Of a stretch of 64,000 nt of DNA, positions 44,031-53,434 are shown piece after piece. Every line of letters begins with the position of its first letter. Positions within the stretch are counted from its first letter, which is position 1. Source of the stretch: Agarivorans sp. Alg241-V36 (GTDB lineage: Bacteria > Pseudomonadota > Gammaproteobacteria > Enterobacterales > Celerinatantimonadaceae); NCBI RefSeq assembly GCF_900537085.1, contig NZ_UNRE01000003.1, positions 124,001 to 188,000 of the forward strand. The letters run 5' to 3'. The notes below the pieces were generated by a model. That model was not told where the DNA came from, searched no databases, and was given only the letters and a program-made list of their open reading frames with translations. A program made the translations under genes and the position numbers.

Positions 44031-44972
44031 TTATAGCGGGATTTTTCTATTTTTTCTCTGCTTATTCAGGATTCGATGCATCCTAAATGCATTACCTACC
44101 TCACTCATTGTCTGGCTTGAAACTATTTTGTTTCTAAACTGAATGCGAGAAGACACTCCTTCAAGTGAAAAGAACCAAAAAAGACCCATCAACGGGCTGA
44201 TAAATTGCTCACTATTCACTGTTCTTGGAGTTGGGTGCACATCTCCAAATTCCCCTTTCATTGAAGCCGAAATAGAATTTGTAACGATGCTCATATGTCC
44301 CGGATGCTTTACATTTAAATAATCTACCAGCTCGATATATTCCTTGCCCTCCTTCATATCTTTGGTGATAGAAACACTGCCAAAATATGAGTCATTTTTA
44401 ATCAATGTAGAAATATTCTCTAAACACGAATGATGATTAAGATTATGAAATTGCTCGACACCAAAACCTGTGGCTACAAGAAAGCTTTTTTCTACTGTAG
44501 ACTGTGATGCAGCAACTATCGAACAAGCATCTTCCACCATTGTGGCAACACCAGACTCATCACCAAACATCAAACCATCCGTGCCACCATCAACCAAAAC
44601 TAAACAATCAACACCATGCTTATCAATAATCTTTTGGTAAGCATGACTTAACGGAGCCACGCCTAGTTCGTCAGAAAAGCCATAAATTATTGGGTCTTCA
44701 CCTTTTGATCGTAACCATTTAGCCAAATGTTTTTCAGGAAAGTAATCAAGGTCTTTTGATTCTGGTTTAATAAGGTATGTTCCACGGCATAAAGGTTCAC
44801 AGTCGGATAACGCTAACTCAGTGAAAGAGAGGTTAGCCAGTATCACTTCTTTGCCGAGTTTTCGTAAATAAGAATAAATGGGTATACCACTTACAATATC
44901 AAAGCCACCGCCTACTCCAGCAAGTAAAACAACTTTCGATCCAGATATTGAATCAAAGAATGGAATTTGCAT
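44031..44972 (-). CDS. DUF1152 family protein
   Basis: The 313-residue protein contains the glycine-rich VVLLAGVGGGFDIVSGIPIY near its start, the hallmark of DUF1152, and DCLVLVDGGTDGLMFGDE in the middle. The function of this family is unknown. The open frame extends to 45116, but that basic, Ser/Lys-rich extension is atypical, and the ATG at 44972 with GAGG upstream gives the usual length. It precedes yggL by 8 bp on the minus strand. Confidence 0.75.
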   Translation of the reverse strand: MQIPFFDSISGSKVVLLAGVGGGFDIVSGIPIYSYLRKLGKEVILANLSFTELALSDCEPLCRGTYLIKPESKDLDYFPEKHLAKWLRSKGEDPIIYGFSDELGVAPLSHAYQKIIDKHGVDCLVLVDGGTDGLMFGDESGVATMVEDACSIVAASQSTVEKSFLVATGFGVEQFHNLNHHSCLENISTLIKNDSYFGSVSITKDMKEGKEYIELVDYLNVKHPGHMSIVTNSISASMKGEFGDVHPTPRTVNSEQFISPLMGLFWFFSLEGVSSRIQFRNKIVSSQTMSEVGNAFRMHRILNKQRKNRKIPL

Positions 44973-45750
44973 ATTACATTTGACCTCAGGGTACGTATTA
45001 GAAAAATTGCGATGAATGAACTTAGCACTTAATTTAAAGCTAGCTTTAGGCTTCTTATAACGACTTATTTTTAAATAAATTTTATCTTCGCGACTATTAT
45101 GCGGCACTTTCCGCAAACCAGTACGAATGACTACAGCTTTTTGTCCTGTAAAACTCTAAATTTTTGACCGCTGACTTTTACCACAAAACTCTCCGAGTGA
45201 TTAGACCGCTAACAACTTATTAAGAGGGAAGTTTCCCACTAATTGTAACAAAGCCAGACTAGCATCTTTTATACTATCTATCAGTAATCTAAAACAACAA
45301 ATTGACAAAAAAGTCAGCATGAATAAATACCAACCCTTGTAAAAAGTAGGGGCAGTGGTAAGCCGGCCAAACTCACGTTATTTTTGCGCGATGCTCTACT
45401 CAAATAGTTGCGATACGCTTTGGCAAAAATTTCTACTGGTAGCAGCTAGCAAGCTGTTGGTTTCTTGCCCACTCAAGAGTTAACCGGTTCAGGTTAATGT
45501 CTCAACTCTCCTCTACTCTACTCTACTCTCCTGCCTTATCTTACTTGTATTACAACTAGGTCTAACTTCATCTCAGGGAGAGAACAAAACCACTGGACAA
45601 CGCCAGAACAGACTTAGCTTAAGTTTCAACAACTTATTTATATGTATTATTAAAATATTTTAATACGATCACTTTTTATTGATAACTATTGAGTAATATG
45701 TCGCCTATTGCTTTGCCCACTTACCATTAACACAGTGAAAAGGAGATCCC
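44973..45750. other. Long intergenic region before the PL6 lyase
   Basis: About 778 bases with no credible gene. It separates divergent transcription units, so promoters for the DUF1152-yggL pair and for the lyase should lie here. The right-hand part is AT-rich. A short pyrimidine repeat lies at 45511-45529. I found no convincing operator or RNA. Confidence 0.4.
45511..45529 (+). repeat. CTCTA simple repeat
   Basis: Nearly four copies of CTCTA lie in a pyrimidine-rich tract about 220 bp before the lyase start. Slippage here could vary spacing of regulatory sites, but there is no evidence that it does. Confidence 0.6.
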
Positions 45751-48429
45751 ATGTACTTTAAGAAGTACCTGCCAGTTGTTCTTGGCTTAATAGTTGTTGG
45801 ATGTAATAGCAGTAGCGACTCCCCTGCCACCCCGCTAGACCCTACAGAACCTGCAGACCCACCGGTAATTGTTGATCCGCCCGTTGATCCAGAACCAAGC
45901 CCCAACGAACCTAGCTTTGGTTTGCCGGAAGGGGTGTTAACAGTTCCGAGTATAAGTTGTGACGAGGTATTTAGCTCTACCTCGGCTTTAGCCGATGCGG
46001 TGTCTAAAGAGATGGCAGCCGGAACAACCCTGTGTTTGGCAGATGGTGAGTTTAGCGGCGACCTACAAATTAGCTTTGGCGGTGCTGGCACCGCAGAACA
46101 ACCGATTAAAATTGCTGCCCAAAACCCCGGCAAGGCAATACTAAAAGGCGGCGAAGTGGCCATTAACATGGGCGGTACTTATACCCAGTTACAAGGCATA
46201 GTATTTGAAGAAGTACGCTATGGCAGCAACCTTATTGCTACCCGCTTTGGCACTAACGACCTTTGCCACAACTGCCGTATTAGTGAAATAGCGATTATTG
46301 ATGCCAAGGCCGAGGATGACTACGGCATACTGTTACACATTTACGGTAAAAACGTTTGGCTAGACCACAGCATTGTGAGTGGTAAAACCGTTAAAAACCC
46401 GATGATTTCTTTTAACCGCTGGGTAGACGATAGTTGGGATGAGGCCACTAAACTGGCAGAGCTAGCCCAAGGCATTGTGGTGTATAACAACTACATTGCC
46501 AACCGTACCCCAGCCGATAACAAAATGTATGCTGGTAGTAGCGATAACGACTACGAGGCCATTCGCACCGGTTTAAGCTTTACCCATCATTATCCTGGTA
46601 ATTCGTTTATTGTGCGCAACGTGTTTGAGCGTATTCAAGGTGAGGCCGAAGTTATCTCTAACAAGGGCTCTAACAATGTGATTGCTTATAACACTATTCG
46701 CAATAGTTATGGCTCGCTCACTAACCGCCACGGCAACAGTAACGCCATTGAACACAACTTTATTATTGGTGAAGACTACCCGCTTGCTGGCGGCATTCGC
46801 ATTGCCGACGACGGCCACTCAGTAGTAAATAATTACATTGAGGGCGCACGTTACCAAAATACCAGCCACCACGGCGGCATTGTGCTGTTGGGTTACGACG
46901 GCGCGGGCGATGGTGATAACGGCTACCAACAAGTCGAAAACGTACATGTTGCCAATAACACCATTGTAGACAGCGTAAATAGCTTAAACATTGATGGTGG
47001 CAGCAAGCCCCAGCAGCCTAAACAGGTTTACCTGGCAAACAACTTAGTTGATATGGCAATTGGCCCAGTGATTACCCAAGCCGAACGCGGCATGCTGCCC
47101 GATTCAACCGTGGTGGGTAATATATTTCATGGTCAGGCGTTTTCTGATGATGATGCAGTGCCATTAGGCACTGGCGGTATCGAGTTTGTAAGCGCTAACT
47201 TGAGCAAAGGGGATGATTCGCTGTATCGCCCCACTGATAGCTCGCCCGATTTAATGGCTGTGAGTGACTACAGTAAAGGGGATTTTGCTGATGTAAGCCT
47301 AGATATGGATGGGCAAACCCGAAGCGCAACCACCACTGTGGGTGCAGACCAGCCATTAAGCTCAACCGTTAATTTACGACCACTCAGCTTTGCTGATGTA
47401 GGCCCCAGCAGCTACCAACTTAGCAAACCTAAAGCCACTATGTTAGAAGCGGATATTGCTAACCCTGCCTTTGATGATGGCTTAACGGGCTGGACAAATA
47501 GTGGTGCGCAACAGGCCGAAGAGAGCGCTTCCTTCTCTCGTAAATCCAGCGCCAAAGTTTCTGCCAACAGCAGCCTTAGCCAAAGCATTACATTAAGCGC
47601 CAACACGCCTTACGTATTGTCGGCCTTTGTAAAAGGCAGTTATCAATTGGCATTGGGAAACCTCGCTAGCAAGTCTGGCGTAGTGACTGGTGACAAATAC
47701 CAGTGGGTAAGCACCGAGTTTAATTCGGGCAGCAATACCGAAGCTACGCTGAGCTTAAGCTTGCCCGATACGGTAACCACTAGCACCGAACTTGAGGATG
47801 GTAACTTGGGTGAATTTAGGAGCAATAGCGGCTCAAGCGATGCCTGGGTTCAGCATGAAGATAGCAGCGGCGGCTTAGGTGATGTTGGTAGTTCTGGCGA
47901 TACAGCCTTTAGTGATAGCGGCTCCGCCAGCAGTGGATCGGCTCGCATTCGCTTTAAAAGCTCGGAATCTAACCACGACTTTACGGCGACTCCGGGCTTG
48001 TCTCAAACCGTTGCTAATATCCCACTAAACACCGATTTGCAGCTATCTATGTACTATTGTGATAACAAAGGTGATAACTCCTTAAGCACTTTACATTACG
48101 GCGTAAAAGACAGTACTGGCGCTATTATTGCGCAAGCTTTCGCCCACGTTAAAGATTTGGATGATGCACCACAAGGTGATATTAAAAGCTGCTTTAAACA
48201 AGTGAGTTTAGGCTTTGATTCAGCCAACAACAGCAGCATAGAAGTGTTCGCATTTATGCAAATAGATACCGCCAGCTACACAGATGCGCAGATCTACGCC
48301 CATGAACAATTTACAGATGACGAGGTAGAAGTTCGTATCGACGAATTTGCACTTACTTATGCCGCTGCACCGAGTGGCGAGAGTGAAGCATTTTTTGATG
48401 ATATTCGCCTAATGAGCAGAGAGGATTAA
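45751..48429 (+). CDS. PL6-family polysaccharide lyase lipoprotein, probable alginate lyase
   Basis: The 892-residue protein begins with a lipoprotein signal (VVGC, Cys18) and a Pro/Asp-rich linker, so it is probably held in the outer membrane. Residues about 65-540 form a parallel beta-helix of the PL6 type. The catalytic pair is visible: Lys305 in VISNKGSNN and Arg326 in LTNRHGN, spaced 21 residues as in chondroitinase B. Two C-terminal beta-sandwich domains (about 565-670 and 680-890) look like carbohydrate-binding modules. It probably cleaves alginate or a related polyuronate by beta-elimination. It is convergent with a secreted beta-helix gene, and a shared terminator lies between them. 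Confidence 0.88.
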   Translation: MYFKKYLPVVLGLIVVGCNSSSDSPATPLDPTEPADPPVIVDPPVDPEPSPNEPSFGLPEGVLTVPSISCDEVFSSTSALADAVSKEMAAGTTLCLADGEFSGDLQISFGGAGTAEQPIKIAAQNPGKAILKGGEVAINMGGTYTQLQGIVFEEVRYGSNLIATRFGTNDLCHNCRISEIAIIDAKAEDDYGILLHIYGKNVWLDHSIVSGKTVKNPMISFNRWVDDSWDEATKLAELAQGIVVYNNYIANRTPADNKMYAGSSDNDYEAIRTGLSFTHHYPGNSFIVRNVFERIQGEAEVISNKGSNNVIAYNTIRNSYGSLTNRHGNSNAIEHNFIIGEDYPLAGGIRIADDGHSVVNNYIEGARYQNTSHHGGIVLLGYDGAGDGDNGYQQVENVHVANNTIVDSVNSLNIDGGSKPQQPKQVYLANNLVDMAIGPVITQAERGMLPDSTVVGNIFHGQAFSDDDAVPLGTGGIEFVSANLSKGDDSLYRPTDSSPDLMAVSDYSKGDFADVSLDMDGQTRSATTTVGADQPLSSTVNLRPLSFADVGPSSYQLSKPKATMLEADIANPAFDDGLTGWTNSGAQQAEESASFSRKSSAKVSANSSLSQSITLSANTPYVLSAFVKGSYQLALGNLASKSGVVTGDKYQWVSTEFNSGSNTEATLSLSLPDTVTTSTELEDGNLGEFRSNSGSSDAWVQHEDSSGGLGDVGSSGDTAFSDSGSASSGSARIRFKSSESNHDFTATPGLSQTVANIPLNTDLQLSMYYCDNKGDNSLSTLHYGVKDSTGAIIAQAFAHVKDLDDAPQGDIKSCFKQVSLGFDSANNSSIEVFAFMQIDTASYTDAQIYAHEQFTDDEVEVRIDEFALTYAAAPSGESEAFFDDIRLMSRED

Positions 48430-48436
48430 CAAGCAA

Positions 48437-48466
48437 AAAAAGAGCAGTAGTTAACTACTGCTCTTT
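48437..48466. terminator. Bidirectional terminator between lyase and beta-helix genes
   Basis: AAAAGAGCAGTAGTT and AACTACTGCTCTTTT form a perfect 15-bp palindrome between the two convergent genes, centred on TTAA, with A/T tracts on each side. Confidence 0.85.
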
Positions 48467-48480
48467 TCTCTTAGGGTCAT

Positions 48481-49917
48481 TTATTGGCAAGTATAACCAG
48501 AAACCACATTACCGTTTTTGTCGTAAAACTGAGGCGCATTACCTGTGCCGTTAAACGAGCTTTGATTGTAACGAATATTACTGTTAGTACCGCGTGCTGT
48601 GCTGGTACTTAAACCACAAGGCACGTTGTAAAAAGACGCCGTTACTTGGTAAGGGTTGCGCGTTGTAAACTGAGAAGCATCGTTGTTTTCAACCACCAAG
48701 TTAGAGAAACCAAAAGCTAAAATAGTGTTCTCACCCGTTCCTTTAAAGATGTTTCTTACCAGCGTTATATCACTACTTGCTTGAGCATGGTTAAGCGGTG
48801 CGTGGTGATCCTGAAAGGACAATACGTTAATCCCCGTTGCAAAGTTACCACTCGCACCTACGGTAATAGTGTTGCTATCTACCACAATGTCACGGCTATT
48901 GTGTTCAACATTAATGCCAGCAGTAAAGTTGTTTTCGATGTCGTCGGAAGAGTTAATGTCATCTTCAGTGGTACTAACGGTATTACCTGCAACGGTGATG
49001 TTTGCCACAGTTGCCAACGCGATACCAAACTCGTTAGCCCCTTCAACGGTGTTTGAGTTAACCTGTGAACCATTGGCAAATACCACCGGCTTATCACTAA
49101 ACTGGGCACGGGCTGCAGCGTCAAAAAACGGAATATTAGTGAAGCTTGGTGGCACATATACGCCATCGTTACCGGCATCTACCGAAATCCCCAAACGAAC
49201 CCGGTTACCACGAATTCGGTTATTAGAAATATTTAAAGTGCCACCATTAAGTACCACATTATTGGCACTTACATTCCACACGTTGTAAACACGGCCTACG
49301 TCGCGCAATAGCTCTACACTGCGGTTTACTTTGATAAAGTCATTATTGGTGATAGTAAAATTACGCGGAATTAGGCCTGAAGATGCAATTCCAACGGCGG
49401 TATTTTCGAAGGTATTGTTGTCGATAGTGATATTAGCGATTTGATTGTAAGCGTCTTCGTAAGGGATGTTGATTAAACGGGCATTGGAGTGATCGTTGCC
49501 GGCTTCACTAGCCACTTGTGTATTGGTATTTTGGCCTAGTTGATCAATCAGCAACAAGTTGCGGATCGTTACATTTGAACTTTGAATATTAAACAAGGGT
49601 TGGAAACCGTCGTTTGAGGTGCGGATTACTCGGCTGGTACGAAACCCAGCAGCACCTTGAATAGTTACCGGCGTTTGAATATCGATTTGCTGATCGGTAA
49701 AAATGCTTCCTTGGATGGTGATTACATCTACGCTAGAGCCATTGTTTGCCGCATCTTGTAAGCGTGCACTTAGCTGTGCTGCATTACTGGCGGTAAAGTT
49801 GGCCGCGTGAACACTGCTTGCCATAGCAACGCTTGCAAGTACCGCAAGTGTGGCAGGCTTTAACAAAGCAACAAATTTTGATGAAGCTTTCCTTGAAGTG
49901 TGGTGGCACGTAAACAT
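48481..49917 (-). CDS. Secreted right-handed beta-helix protein
   Basis: The 478-residue protein has a long signal peptide ending VASVAMASSVHA (about residue 38). Many rungs of a right-handed parallel beta-helix follow: the xxVTIxxNxF-type pattern recurs, as in ITIDNNTFEN, FTITNNDFIK, ITVAGNTVS and IVVDSNTITV. Two C-terminal cysteines (VPCGLS, GYTCQ) may form a disulfide. The fold is shared by pectate and alginate lyases, but I cannot identify a catalytic pair. GGAGAT precedes the ATG. Being convergent with a PL6 lyase suggests a role in polysaccharide use; this is inference. Confidence 0.8.
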   Translation of the reverse strand: MFTCHHTSRKASSKFVALLKPATLAVLASVAMASSVHAANFTASNAAQLSARLQDAANNGSSVDVITIQGSIFTDQQIDIQTPVTIQGAAGFRTSRVIRTSNDGFQPLFNIQSSNVTIRNLLLIDQLGQNTNTQVASEAGNDHSNARLINIPYEDAYNQIANITIDNNTFENTAVGIASSGLIPRNFTITNNDFIKVNRSVELLRDVGRVYNVWNVSANNVVLNGGTLNISNNRIRGNRVRLGISVDAGNDGVYVPPSFTNIPFFDAAARAQFSDKPVVFANGSQVNSNTVEGANEFGIALATVANITVAGNTVSTTEDDINSSDDIENNFTAGINVEHNSRDIVVDSNTITVGASGNFATGINVLSFQDHHAPLNHAQASSDITLVRNIFKGTGENTILAFGFSNLVVENNDASQFTTRNPYQVTASFYNVPCGLSTSTARGTNSNIRYNQSSFNGTGNAPQFYDKNGNVVSGYTCQ

Positions 49918-50273
49918 GAATTACATCTCCTTTGGTTAAATTCGAAGCAACGCTAACACCACACATCAACAAATAAAACACAATTGGATTACCAATTTGA
50001 TCTTTTGTTAACCTATCTGCATATATTTTTATTTGTCTGTTGTATTTATAAATTTGAGAAGCCTATCACTATATAAATCTAGAATAGAGATATAGGGAAG
50101 GCACTAGCAGTAGGATAAACCTAGAGACCATCACTAGGCGATTGATAATACTTTAGGTTTTATCGAGGCAACGCAAAAAACCTAAGCAATAGCTCAAGTA
50201 AAAGACATGAAATCGCACTTTATTTGTGGACTTATTAGCTCAGAAACAGAGCTCTAAAATGGTTAACCAAAAC
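49918..50273. other. Intergenic region upstream of beta-helix gene
   Basis: This 356-base AT-rich stretch has no gene that I can support. It should hold the promoter of the minus-strand beta-helix gene. The downstream end of the diguanylate cyclase gene lies on its right side. No clear hairpin terminator is seen. Confidence 0.4.
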
Positions 50274-51233
50274 TTAACGTTGGCAACTTTTGTTTTGATA
50301 CATCAACTGATCAGCTTGCTCTAAGGCGCTGTCGATAGACTTAAATTGCTTAAAATCTACCTCGAGTAGCCCATAGCTAAAACACAAGGGGTAAGCTAAT
50401 TGATGTTGCTTAGCGGCGGCAGCTAACTCTTTTGCAAAGCGCTGCAGTATGTCGGTAGCATCGGCGACATTAGTGTCGGTAAACAACACCACAAACTCAT
50501 CTCCGCCCATGCGAGCAAATAAATCAGATTCTCTAAAAGTACTGCGCATTTGTTCGGCAAACAGCTGCAGGGCTTTGTCACCTTCGGCATGACCGTGTTC
50601 GTCGTTAATCGGCTTAAACTGGTCTAAATCCATGTAGGCAATGGCCAAGGAGATATTCTGCCTATGGCACATGGCGTAGGAATAGTTTGCCAGCTTCATA
50701 AAACCACGACGGTTAGAAATGCCAGTAAGCTCGTCGGTACTGGCCAACTGCAAGGCTGCTAGCTCTTGCTCTACCATTACCGCTAAATCATCAAGCGCGA
50801 TTAAATCATCTTGGCTAAGGCTTTTTGGCTTAGTATCGATAATGCACAAAGTACCTATCTTTTCACCCTCTGGGGTAACGAGTGGGTGGCCTGCATAAAA
50901 GCGAATATGTGGGTAACCAGTGACCAATGGGTTGTCGGCAAAACGAGGGTCATTAAGGGCATCTTCAATTTGAAAGGTGTCGTCACCTAGTATGGCGTGA
51001 CCGCAAAAAGAGATGTCGCGAGGGGTTTCGCTGGCATCTACACCAAAACAGGATTTAAACCACTGACGATTCTCATCCACCAAACTCACCAAGGCAATGG
51101 GTACATCAAATAGCCGTTTGGCCATTCGAGTGATGCGATCAAAGCGCTCTTCTGGCTGAGTATCCAGAATATCGAGATCTTTTAGTGCTTTAAGGCGACT
51201 TGCCTCGCCAATAGGTGTACTTGGTGCTTGCAT
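50274..51233 (-). CDS. GAF-GGDEF diguanylate cyclase
   Basis: The 319-residue cytoplasmic protein has a GAF sensor domain (about 25-155) and a GGDEF domain (about 160-315). The active site GGDEF is intact. The inhibitory I-site RESD lies exactly five residues before it, so the enzyme should make c-di-GMP and be subject to product inhibition. No signal or membrane segment is seen. The ligand of the GAF domain is unknown. c-di-GMP commonly controls adhesins, but no LapD/LapG pair is in the window to link it to the adhesin. Confidence 0.9.
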   Translation of the reverse strand: MQAPSTPIGEASRLKALKDLDILDTQPEERFDRITRMAKRLFDVPIALVSLVDENRQWFKSCFGVDASETPRDISFCGHAILGDDTFQIEDALNDPRFADNPLVTGYPHIRFYAGHPLVTPEGEKIGTLCIIDTKPKSLSQDDLIALDDLAVMVEQELAALQLASTDELTGISNRRGFMKLANYSYAMCHRQNISLAIAYMDLDQFKPINDEHGHAEGDKALQLFAEQMRSTFRESDLFARMGGDEFVVLFTDTNVADATDILQRFAKELAAAAKQHQLAYPLCFSYGLLEVDFKQFKSIDSALEQADQLMYQNKSCQR

Positions 51234-51452
51234 AGATAACTTATAGTGGGGCTACAAACTTAACTATAGTTCGAAAAATCAACACTCTAGAAACTTTGTC
51301 GCCGTTAACAATCATTCAAATTTAGTATCTACGGCAACTCTGGAAATGGCAAGTTGATTAATAACAAATATATTTTTATTCGATAACAAAAGTATAAGGA
51401 AAGGCGCGTTAACATCGCCTCCCCGTTGCTAACAAGCTGCGAGAACCTGTGC

Positions 51453-52388
51453 TTAACTCACCTTTGAGCTAGAAGCTAAAAAGCTTGCGATGTGCTGGTT
51501 AACTTGCTCGCTGTATTCATACTGCAAAGCATGGCCTGCACCCTCAATAGTTTGTAACTGACAATGCTCGCCTAAGGCTTTTTGAACTCCCTGCGCTTGG
51601 CTATAGGGCAATATTTTGTCGGCACTGCCCCACAATACTAGGCTGGGAATATTAAGCTTTGCCACCGCCAAATAAGCATCTAGCATTGGCTCTTGCATTA
51701 AAGCTCTTACCGTTGCCAGCATTGCTTTTCGATAACCCTTGTAGCGAAGTTGCGGCTCAAACTGTGCCACCCAATCTAGAGCAAGCTCAGGGGCAGATAA
51801 ATCCTCTAGCTGGCGCTTTGGCAAACTAGGGATCACAAAGCTGTAGGCAAAGTACTCGCCAATAATGGGTACAGGCAGCGGCGCAATTTTAGGGGTGCTA
51901 CTTAACGGAGCCAGCAAGATAAGCCCGGCGACCCGTTCTGGATAGGTTTCGGCAAAGCGAACACTAATGGCCCCACCCATGGATAAGCCAGCCAGATACA
52001 CCGGCTCATCAATTTGCTGGTCATCTAACAGCTCTTTTATTTGTTCTACAAACAGCTGTCTGGTGTAAGCAACATTGGGCCTTGCAGAATACCCGCGCCC
52101 ATAAAGATCGAGGCTAATCACTTGGTAACCTTGGGCGAGTAAGCTATTTACGTTTCGTTCCCACACATAAGAAAACGCCGAGAAGCCATGAATTAACACA
52201 ACAGTAGGCGCAGTGCTTTGTCCATCGCGATGAAAGTGAACCAAACCATGGCTAAGTTGAACATGTTGTCCGGGGAGATCGTCGGTATCAATATCGGCAA
52301 TCTCAAAGGCTTCTTGATTGCGATAAAACGGTAAGGCAAGGGCTGCCAATAGCAGTAAAAATAACAAAAACTCTATTAAATATAGCAT
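51453..52388 (-). CDS. Membrane-anchored alpha/beta hydrolase
   Basis: The start is the ATG at 52388, placed 7 nt after GGAGG, giving 311 residues. A hydrophobic N-terminus (LIEFLLFLLLLAALALPFY) anchors or exports it. The hydrolase core has VVLIHGFSAF (oxyanion loop), the nucleophile elbow GLSMGG, ILPYSQ and a late GAGHALQYE with the catalytic His. The general reaction is ester or amide hydrolysis; the substrate is unknown. It stands alone between the cyclase and Sel1 genes. Confidence 0.82.
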   Translation of the reverse strand: MLYLIEFLLFLLLLAALALPFYRNQEAFEIADIDTDDLPGQHVQLSHGLVHFHRDGQSTAPTVVLIHGFSAFSYVWERNVNSLLAQGYQVISLDLYGRGYSARPNVAYTRQLFVEQIKELLDDQQIDEPVYLAGLSMGGAISVRFAETYPERVAGLILLAPLSSTPKIAPLPVPIIGEYFAYSFVIPSLPKRQLEDLSAPELALDWVAQFEPQLRYKGYRKAMLATVRALMQEPMLDAYLAVAKLNIPSLVLWGSADKILPYSQAQGVQKALGEHCQLQTIEGAGHALQYEYSEQVNQHIASFLASSSKVS

Positions 52389-52548
52389 CGTCATTCCTCC
52401 ACTTAAGGGGTAGTTCAACTATACAATAAAGCGCGCTAAAAAGGAGTTAGTATTGTCGAATGTTTGACCGACGTAACCTTCAATCAATACCAACTCATTA
52501 TTAATGGGATGAAAGCAAATTCATCTAAGGTTTAGTAGCGATTTACGC

Positions 52549-53232
52549 CTACCAAGGTACCTCGATACCCATTTCTTTTATTAAACGATCGACTTCTTTC
52601 CAAGCCGCTTTTTTCTGCGTCATGTCTAGCTCTTCGCCAATCAAGAAGTCGCGATCGCCAGGTGCATTACCGTGGCCCAGTAGCGCAGCAATCGACATCC
52701 ACACATAGGCTTGCTCTGGATCTTCATCCATGTTTTCGCCTTCGAAGTAATACAAACCTAATAGGTAAGCAGCTTCTTTGTGTTTGTTTAATGCAGCTTG
52801 GTTGTACCAAAACTCAGCTTGACCAAAGTCTTGCTCGGTGCCCACGCCATTCCAAAAGTTTTCGGCTAATAGAAATTGCGCTTCTGCATCTTGCTGTTTA
52901 GCGGCAACCATTAGCCACTCAACTGCTAGCTCAGGCTTCGCGCCTTGGCTAGTTAAACCGTCTTGGTATAACACTGCAGCTTGCGTCATGGCAGCTACAT
53001 TGCCTGCTTTGGCAGCTTTTAAGTATTCTGCCAAGGCGGCATCGTAGTTTTGCTCTACGCTGTCACCGTGGTGTAGTTGCTGAGCACGAGTAAACTCTTG
53101 CTCACCACACACGCCATCACATACGATTGCTGGCGCTTCGATACCATTGGTATTTGTTTCACCAGTACTGCTACAACCCACGATAAACGCGGCTGCAATA
53201 CAACTTGCTAAACAATAAACTGTTTTTTTCAT
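52549..53232 (-). CDS. Sel1-repeat lipoprotein
   Basis: The ATG at 53232 with AAAGGA upstream gives a 227-residue lipoprotein: lipobox IVGC followed by SSTGETN. The rest is made of Sel1-type helical repeats (YLKAAKAGNVAAMTQAAVLYQDG, WLMVAAKQQDAEAQFLLAENFWNG, YNQAALNKHKEAAYLLGLYYFEG). Sel1 repeats mediate protein-protein contact. The partner is unknown. A second Sel1 protein lies two genes upstream on the same strand. Confidence 0.82.
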   Translation of the reverse strand: MKKTVYCLASCIAAAFIVGCSSTGETNTNGIEAPAIVCDGVCGEQEFTRAQQLHHGDSVEQNYDAALAEYLKAAKAGNVAAMTQAAVLYQDGLTSQGAKPELAVEWLMVAAKQQDAEAQFLLAENFWNGVGTEQDFGQAEFWYNQAALNKHKEAAYLLGLYYFEGENMDEDPEQAYVWMSIAALLGHGNAPGDRDFLIGEELDMTQKKAAWKEVDRLIKEMGIEVPW

Positions 53233-53434
53233 TATTATTCCTTTGTTGACCACTGCCTAATGACCAAAGAAGGCAGCGGCAGCAACGCTACCACACAATG
53301 GCTCGAAGAAAATAGTGAATAATTATTTTGTTGCGATTAATCAATTGCAGGAGAAATACAGAAAAAAGTGCTATTGCGATCCCAAAGTTGCTGCTAATAG
53401 CCTTAGCAGCAACTGAATTAGTGAATAAACAAGC

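Noticed and set aside
52483-52510. ATACCAACTCATTATTAATG-like sequence resembling a MITE end
   Set aside because: Only one loosely similar end is present, with no matching inverted partner nearby.
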